From an uncultured Ignavibacteria bacterium (GTDB taxonomy: Bacteria > Bacteroidota > Ignavibacteria > Ignavibacteriales > Melioribacteraceae): a DNA stretch of 10,505 nucleotides. The notes beneath the pieces are model-generated. The model searched no databases and was not told where the DNA came from. It saw only the letters and a program-made list of their open reading frames with translations. Below are positions 5,397 to 10,505 of the stretch, one piece after another (position 1 is the stretch's first letter; each line of letters opens with the position of its first letter). Location: NCBI GenBank assembly GCA_937930275.1, contig CALGLM010000006.1:1-10505 (forward strand), read 5' to 3'. The position numbers and the translations under genes were made by a program.

Positions 5397-7247
5397 ATGT
5401 CAACAGAAAAAAAAGAAAGAAATCCGTGGTGGTGGGTCCCTTCGTTATACTATGCAGAAGGTATTCCTTATGTAGTGGTTATGACCGTTTCGGTGATTAT
5501 GTACAAAAGACTTGGTTTATCTAATACCGATATTGCACTTTATACAAGTTGGTTATATTTACCTTGGGTAATAAAACCTTTATGGTCTCCGATTGTTGAT
5601 TTGCTGAAAACAAAACGCTTTTGGATTGTAACAATGCAATTAATTGTTGGTGCGGGATTGGCAGGGGTTGCTTTAACAATTCCAACAACCGCTTTTTTCC
5701 AATATACTTTAGCATTTTTCTGGTTAATAGCGTTTAGTTCCGCAACGCATGATATTGCAGCAGACGGTTTTTATATGCTTGGCTTAAGCGAAAATCAACA
5801 AGCTTTTTTTGTTGGCATAAGAAGTACTTTTTACCGCTTTGCGATGATTACGGGACAGGGATTGTTAATTATTCTTGCAGGATATTTTGAAGTATCAACA
5901 GGATTACCTTCCGAAAAAATTACTTTTGTTAGCACTCCAAATGATAAAATAGTTCAGGAAATTATTTTAGATTCAGTTGCAGTTAAACCGATTGACGGTG
6001 ATTTAAGAATAATCTCTTCACAAACATCGGTTCAAATAGCAACAAATAAAATTACGGTTGAAAAATTTGATTCAATTAAAACTGCGGTTTTAGCTCATAA
6101 CAGTAAAGCAGGTTTTTATTCTGTTGAAACTGCCGCAACAGCCGAACAAAAGAATCATGGTATATGGCATGATTATATTGTAAATCCGTTGGAGCATTTT
6201 ATACGAAAATATTTTGGTCCGACTAAACAAATTGTTATTGATAAAAAAGTAGCCGGTAATTATGGGTTAATTTATTTTCATCTTTCAAAAAAACCTGATA
6301 CAAATGAAGATATTGTAGTAAACTTTACGCGTGCAGGCGGAGATAAAAGTATTGAGCTAATTGAAGGATCGAGGTTCGTTTTTAACCGATACAACTGGGA
6401 TAAACCCGCATTTTCTTTAATTCAATTAGATCCAAAATTAAATTATCAAACAGAAGCCAGTTTTGAATTTAGCAGCGGTAATATTAAACTTGCCTGGGTT
6501 ATTACATTTTCGGTTCTTGCTATAATGTTTGGTTTGTTCTTTGCTTATCATAAATTTGTTCTTCCATATCCTAAATCCGATGTGGCTGCAAAACGAACCG
6601 ATGACGGTGTTTTAAAAGAATTTTTTAGAACTTTTGCGCTGTTTTTTAAAAAACAAAATATCGGGTTTATTTTAACTTTCTTATTAATTTATAGGCTTGG
6701 TGAATCGCAGATCGTTAAACTTGCTTCACCGTTTTTACTTGATACTAAAGAAGCAGGCGGACTTGGTTTAACAACTGGACATGTTGGACTAATATACGGC
6801 ACTTTTGGAATATTATCGTTAACTTTAGGCGGATTATTGGGCGGTATAGTTGCCTCTAAAAAAGGATTAAAATATTGGCTCTGGCCTATGGCATTAATTA
6901 TGAATATTCCTCATATCGCATACGTTTATCTATCATATGCATTACCGGAAAACTTTTTTATTATTTCATTATGTGTATCAATTGAGCAATTTGGTTACGG
7001 ATTTGGATTTACCGCATATATGCTTTATATGATATACATTAGTGACGGAGAACATAAAACTGCCCATTATGCTATTACAACAGGTTTTATGGCTTTAGGT
7101 ATGATGTTGCCCGGAATGATTAGCGGTTGGCTACAAGAATTAGTAGGATATCAACATTTCTTTTTATGGGTGCTTTTATGTTCAATTCCATCAATTGTTA
7201 TTGTAAAGTGGATTAAAGTTAAACCGGAATTTGGAAAGAAACACTAA
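5397..7247 (+). CDS. ampG: AmpG/MurT-like MFS permease with large periplasmic insert
   Basis: The 616-residue inner-membrane protein is a major facilitator of the AmpG muropeptide-permease type. I count about 12 hydrophobic helices: five before residue 166 and seven after 364. AmpG-like features are the early YYAEGIPY (18-25), LPWVIKPLWSPIVD (55-68, the family's loop between helices 2 and 3) and THDIAADG (117-124). Between helices 5 and 6, which should face the periplasm, lies an insert of about 195 residues (168-362) absent from E. coli AmpG. Its second half (283-360) resembles a Calx-beta-like module (see findings). The likely cargo is anhydromuropeptide, GlcNAc-anhMurNAc or free MurNAc, judging from the flanking kinase and NagZ-amidase genes. 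The start is ATG 5397, with AGGAA 6 nt upstream; the TTG at 5394 is less likely. The stop overlaps the next start as TAATG, so translation is probably coupled. Confidence 0.88.
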   Translation: MSTEKKERNPWWWVPSLYYAEGIPYVVVMTVSVIMYKRLGLSNTDIALYTSWLYLPWVIKPLWSPIVDLLKTKRFWIVTMQLIVGAGLAGVALTIPTTAFFQYTLAFFWLIAFSSATHDIAADGFYMLGLSENQQAFFVGIRSTFYRFAMITGQGLLIILAGYFEVSTGLPSEKITFVSTPNDKIVQEIILDSVAVKPIDGDLRIISSQTSVQIATNKITVEKFDSIKTAVLAHNSKAGFYSVETAATAEQKNHGIWHDYIVNPLEHFIRKYFGPTKQIVIDKKVAGNYGLIYFHLSKKPDTNEDIVVNFTRAGGDKSIELIEGSRFVFNRYNWDKPAFSLIQLDPKLNYQTEASFEFSSGNIKLAWVITFSVLAIMFGLFFAYHKFVLPYPKSDVAAKRTDDGVLKEFFRTFALFFKKQNIGFILTFLLIYRLGESQIVKLASPFLLDTKEAGGLGLTTGHVGLIYGTFGILSLTLGGLLGGIVASKKGLKYWLWPMALIMNIPHIAYVYLSYALPENFFIISLCVSIEQFGYGFGFTAYMLYMIYISDGEHKTAHYAITTGFMALGMMLPGMISGWLQELVGYQHFFLWVLLCSIPSIVIVKWIKVKPEFGKKH

Positions 7248-10117
7248 TGTTTAGAATTTCTTTTGTTTCGGTAATTTTATTAATTATTTTTTCATTTAAC
7301 GGATTAAATAAAGACATGTTAAAATATAAAGGTATTACTTATCCGGATATGTTTCATTTAACAAGTAGCGACAAAGCTTGGGTAGAAAACACACTTGAAG
7401 AAATGACTTTAGAAGAGAAGTGTGCACAATTAATTTTCCCTGATGCAAATAGCAATATGTTTAAAAAAGATACGGCGGGAAAATCGAGACTTGAGTATTT
7501 AGTGAGAGATATGAAAGTAGGCGGTGTCGTTTTTTTTGAAGGAGATATCTACAATCAAGCTGCATTTACAAATCATTTGCAACTGCTTGCAGAAACTCCG
7601 TTATTAATTGCATCGGATTTTGAACGTGGTTTGGGGATGAGATTACGTGATGCCGTAGAGTATCCTTATAACATGGCTATTGCTGCAACTCGTGAACCTC
7701 ATTTTGCTTATTTAATGGGTTTATTTACCGCCCGTGAAAGCAGAGCAATTGGAGTTCATCAAAACTATGCCCCTGTTGTAGATATTAACCACGATTATCG
7801 AAATCCTATTGTTAATATAAGAGCATATTCTGATAATACCGAACTTATATCCGAATTTACCGATGCGTTTATAAAAGGAATGAAAGACGGAAATATGCTT
7901 ACTACGGCAAAACATTTTCCGGGACACGGTGCTACATCTTTGGATAGTCATAGAGAGATGCCTAAAATTATGTTATCTAAAGAAGAGTTTAATGACGCTG
8001 ATTTGGTCCCATTTAAAAAGGCAATTAATGACGGAGTTACATCAATTATGGTAGGGCATTTAGGCGTTCCTGCTTATGAAGAAGATCCGAAAACTCCCGC
8101 ATCGGTTTCAAAAAATATTATTTCCGGATTGTTAGTTAAAGAACTTGGTTTTAAAGGTTTGATTGTTAGTGATGCAATGAATATGCATGCAATTACCAAG
8201 AATTTTGATACTAAAACAGCAACTATTCAGTGTATTAAAGCAGGAACAGATATTTTAATATATCCCGATGACCCTATCGTATCGGTCAATGCGTTAATTG
8301 AAGCAGTTAAAAATAAAGAAATTCCTCTCAGCCGTATTGAAAGAAGCGTCCGTAAAATTTTATCTGCAAAAAAAAGTATAAAACTTGATGAAGATAGGTT
8401 TATTAATATCGGAAATATTGATAAAGTAGTATCATTAAACGAACCACGCAGGCTTGCGGAAGAAATTGCTCAAAGATCAATTACTTTGGTTAAGGATGAT
8501 AAAAATATTGTTCCGCTAAACTTAAAAGATTATAAAAAAATAGCTTGTATAACATTAAGAGATACACGTGCTAAATTAACCGAAAAAAATATTACAACTT
8601 TTGAAAAACTTGTCAGTTCGGAATTTGAAGATATCCAATTAGGACGTTTATCACGTAAAAGTGATGATAAAGAATACGAAAAAATGTTTAAACTTGCCCA
8701 AAAATCGGATTATGTTATTTTGCCGACTTTTGTTGATGTTAGGTCTTTTCAAGGTACGGTAGATATTGACTCTCGTCATCAAAACTTTATTAATAGACTT
8801 ATTGAATTAAATAAACCTCTTGTGGTTTTGGGTTTCGGTAATCCTTATATATTAAATAAATTTTCTAAAGTACCGGCTTACCTAACATCTTATGGAGGAG
8901 TTACCTATTCTCAAAAAGCAATGTTCGATGCACTTTTTGGAAGAACCGTCATTAGTGGTACTTTACCTATCACAATTCCCGAAACAGAATACAAATTTGG
9001 AGACGGATTGCACAGATTCCCCCTTGAATTAAAATCGCCCGAAAAAGGGAATGATAAAAATTACAATTTTAAGGAAGTTGATTCGTTAATGAATTGGGCT
9101 GTTAAAGATTCGATCTTTCCTGGGGGAGTGTTAGTAGTAGGACACAAAGGCAAAATTGTGTACGAAAAAGCTTTCGGAAATTTTACCTATGATAAAAATA
9201 GCGAAAAAGTAACTACTTCTACAATATATGACTTAGCTTCGCTTTCAAAAGTAGTAGGTACAACTCCGGCTGTTATGATGCTTGTGCAGCAGGGAAAATT
9301 GAGCTTAGAGGATAAAGTTTGTAAATATCTACCAAACTTTGTTTCAAACGGAAAAGATAAAATTTTAATTAAAAATTTAATGCTGCATAATTCCGGACTA
9401 CCTCCGTTTATAAACTTTTTTGAAAAGTGCAAAACTAAAGAAGAGGCATACACCGAAATTGATAATTTAGTTTTATCATACGATACAGGCACAAAGGTTG
9501 TCTATAGTGATTTAAGTATGATTGTAATGCAAAGAATAATTGAAAAAGTTAGCGGTGAAAGTCTTGATAAATTCCTTAAATTAAATTTATTTGATGTTTT
9601 GGGAATGAAAAATACAATGTACAATCCTGCAAAAAAAATAAAGAATTTAATAGCGCCGACCGAACTTGATAAAAGTTATAGAAATAAACTTATACAAGGA
9701 GAAGTACATGATGAGAACGCCTTCTTTTTTGGAGGTGTTTCGGGTCATGCCGGCATATTTTCGTGCGGGCATGATTTAGCTATTTATGTTCAAACTTTAT
9801 TAAACGGTGGTTGGTTTGCCAATAAAAAGATATTTGACGAAAATTTAATTAATAATTGGACTGATAAAGCTTATACTAAATCCGAACGAGGTTATGGCTG
9901 GGATATAAAAGGCGGAAATAAACCTTCATGCGGAAATAAATTTTCGGATAACTCGTTTGGACATACCGGATTTACGGGTACAAGTATTTGGGTAGATAAA
10001 GAAAAGCAACTTTTTGTGATACTGCTATCAAACAGAGTTTACCCGAGTAGAAATAATAATAAGCATATTAGGTTTAGACCATTGATACATACAAAAGTTG
10101 TTGAAGCGTTAGATTAG
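7247..10117 (+). CDS. nagZ: NagZ (GH3 beta-N-acetylglucosaminidase) fused to AmiE-like serine beta-lactamase-family domain
   Basis: The 956-residue bifunctional enzyme starts with a hydrophobic segment (about 4-18), a signal peptide or anchor without a lipobox cysteine or clear AxA site. The GH3 domain (about 45-380) carries the bacterial NagZ signature KHFPGHG (222-228) followed by LDSH (232-235), giving the Asp-His acid/base dyad D233/H235, and the nucleophile D309 in VSDAMNMHAI. A GH3 C-terminal-type domain spans about 395-600. Residues about 606-956 are a class C beta-lactamase-like (PF00144-type) domain with S665-x-x-K668 (ASLSK), HNSG (714-717), Y753-S-D, and HTG (906-908) in place of KTG. 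In Bacillus subtilis, NagZ and the beta-lactamase-fold MurNAc-L-Ala amidase AmiE are neighbouring genes; here they appear fused. NagZ would remove GlcNAc and the second domain the stem peptide. Esterase or D-Ala-D-Ala peptidase activity is an alternative for the second domain. The gene is coupled to the permease by a 1-nt TAATG overlap; GGAAAG precedes it. Confidence 0.93.
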   Translation: MFRISFVSVILLIIFSFNGLNKDMLKYKGITYPDMFHLTSSDKAWVENTLEEMTLEEKCAQLIFPDANSNMFKKDTAGKSRLEYLVRDMKVGGVVFFEGDIYNQAAFTNHLQLLAETPLLIASDFERGLGMRLRDAVEYPYNMAIAATREPHFAYLMGLFTARESRAIGVHQNYAPVVDINHDYRNPIVNIRAYSDNTELISEFTDAFIKGMKDGNMLTTAKHFPGHGATSLDSHREMPKIMLSKEEFNDADLVPFKKAINDGVTSIMVGHLGVPAYEEDPKTPASVSKNIISGLLVKELGFKGLIVSDAMNMHAITKNFDTKTATIQCIKAGTDILIYPDDPIVSVNALIEAVKNKEIPLSRIERSVRKILSAKKSIKLDEDRFINIGNIDKVVSLNEPRRLAEEIAQRSITLVKDDKNIVPLNLKDYKKIACITLRDTRAKLTEKNITTFEKLVSSEFEDIQLGRLSRKSDDKEYEKMFKLAQKSDYVILPTFVDVRSFQGTVDIDSRHQNFINRLIELNKPLVVLGFGNPYILNKFSKVPAYLTSYGGVTYSQKAMFDALFGRTVISGTLPITIPETEYKFGDGLHRFPLELKSPEKGNDKNYNFKEVDSLMNWAVKDSIFPGGVLVVGHKGKIVYEKAFGNFTYDKNSEKVTTSTIYDLASLSKVVGTTPAVMMLVQQGKLSLEDKVCKYLPNFVSNGKDKILIKNLMLHNSGLPPFINFFEKCKTKEEAYTEIDNLVLSYDTGTKVVYSDLSMIVMQRIIEKVSGESLDKFLKLNLFDVLGMKNTMYNPAKKIKNLIAPTELDKSYRNKLIQGEVHDENAFFFGGVSGHAGIFSCGHDLAIYVQTLLNGGWFANKKIFDENLINNWTDKAYTKSERGYGWDIKGGNKPSCGNKFSDNSFGHTGFTGTSIWVDKEKQLFVILLSNRVYPSRNNNKHIRFRPLIHTKVVEALD

Positions 10118-10148
10118 TTAAAAAAATAAAATCAAAATTATTATCAGA

Positions 10149-10176
10149 GGCAGATAAGTTGTTAAAATTATCTGCC
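10149..10176 (+). terminator. Hairpin, probable terminator of the salvage operon
   Basis: GGCAGATAA (10149-10157) and TTATCTGCC (10168-10176) form a perfect 9-bp stem with a 10-nt loop, 31 bp after the nagZ stop codon. The following ATTTAAGTTTG is only partly U-rich, so termination may be weak, or the stem may act mainly as a 3'-end stabiliser. Confidence 0.6.
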
Positions 10177-10336
10177 ATTTAAGTTTGTTACAGCCCTAAA
10201 CACACACATATTTGTAAAATCGTTTCTTTAAGTTTTTTGAATAATTTATGTTATGCAATATTAAGTAATTAATATTATTATTAAAAAAGCACTTTTTACT
10301 AAAAATATACAATAACAATGTAGTCAAATTATTAAA

Positions 10337-10355
10337 TTAAGGTAAGTTACTTTAA
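10337..10355. repeat. Operator-like dyad
   Basis: TTAAGGTAAGTTACTTTAA is a 19-bp near-palindrome with one mismatched pair about a central G. It directly abuts TATTTTTG (10356-10363), an exact TAnnTTTG match, but no open reading frame of note follows within the window. Confidence 0.4.
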
Positions 10356-10454
10356 TATTTTTGCTGATAACCGATATAAGAATTATGCTTTTTTAAGATA
10401 TTTTGGGAAGAAAGCAAAAGCTATTATAAAATTGACTAAAATTTAATTATCACC

Positions 10455-10501
10455 TTTAAGTACGCTTACCTAAAATACAAAATATTGTAAGCGTACTTAA
10501 A
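10455..10501. repeat. 15-bp perfect inverted repeat with 17-nt spacer
   Basis: TTTAAGTACGCTTAC (10455-10469) is the exact reverse complement of GTAAGCGTACTTAAA (10487-10501). The spacer is 17 nt of AT-rich sequence. Neither strand has a T-tract after the stem (the plus strand has an A run), so it does not look like a normal intrinsic terminator. It may be an operator, a mobile-element end or a structured intergenic repeat; the window ends 4 bases later. Confidence 0.75.
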
Positions 10502-10505
10502 AAAA

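Larger units (their letters stand above)
10118..10505. other. Non-coding region downstream of the salvage operon
   Basis: I see no credible gene here. It contains a 9-bp perfect hairpin (10149-10176), an operator-like dyad (10337-10355) next to a TAnnTTTG match (10356-10363), and a 15-bp perfect inverted repeat at the window edge (10455-10501). The next gene on the right is outside the window. Confidence 0.75.

Noticed and set aside
9187..9492. 101-codon open frame on the minus strand inside nagZ
   Set aside because: It is an antisense shadow of the well-supported serine hydrolase domain and its translation shows no recognisable family.
9062..10117. Antibiotic-resistance beta-lactamase
   Set aside because: The domain is fused to NagZ in a salvage operon and carries HTG rather than KTG; family membership alone does not imply drug hydrolysis.

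Overview
The window is a strongly AT-rich bacterial segment with seven intact protein-coding genes, several intergenic repeat structures and no RNA genes that I recognise. The gene families point to the Bacteroidota/Chlorobiota/Ignavibacteria-Kapabacteria group: a three-domain calcineurin-like phosphoesterase, a GH3 NagZ fused to a serine beta-lactamase-like domain, an AmpG-type permease next to a BadF-type sugar kinase, and AATCCTG-like and AATGTTAA-like intergenic repeats. This placement is inference from gene content and base composition; there is no phylogenetic marker in the window.

Layout. 1-300 is non-coding and repeat-rich: two related blocks of a 7-bp unit, a pair of CCTGnAAATC motifs, and an 8-bp tandem array of 11 units that lies between two terminator-like hairpins. 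361-849 (minus) is a canonical non-haem ferritin with its own intrinsic terminator. 993-3282 (plus) is a two-gene unit: an exported metallophosphoesterase overlapping a SAM-dependent methyltransferase by 11 bp. 3300-4289 (minus) is a membrane-anchored orphan histidine kinase, convergent with the methyltransferase and divergent from the next operon. 4461-10117 (plus) is a tight three-gene operon, followed by a hairpin and about 390 bp of non-coding sequence with three inverted repeats.

The main system is the 4461-10117 operon, which reads as a peptidoglycan (cell-wall sugar) salvage cassette. It encodes an ASKHA amino-sugar kinase of the GlcNAc/MurNAc kinase type, an AmpG/MurT-like major facilitator permease, and a 956-residue protein that fuses a NagZ-type beta-N-acetylglucosaminidase to an AmiE-like serine hydrolase. 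The fusion has an N-terminal hydrophobic segment. If it is exported, GlcNAc and peptide would be trimmed from muropeptides in the periplasm, the permease would import the freed sugar, and the kinase would trap it as a 6-phosphate. That logic is closer to Bacillus (NagZ + AmiE) and Tannerella (MurT + MurK) than to E. coli, where NagZ is cytoplasmic. The etherase MurQ is not in the window. The oddest detail is a roughly 195-residue insert in the permease, predicted periplasmic, whose second half resembles a Calx-beta-like beta-sandwich module usually seen in secreted carbohydrate-active proteins.
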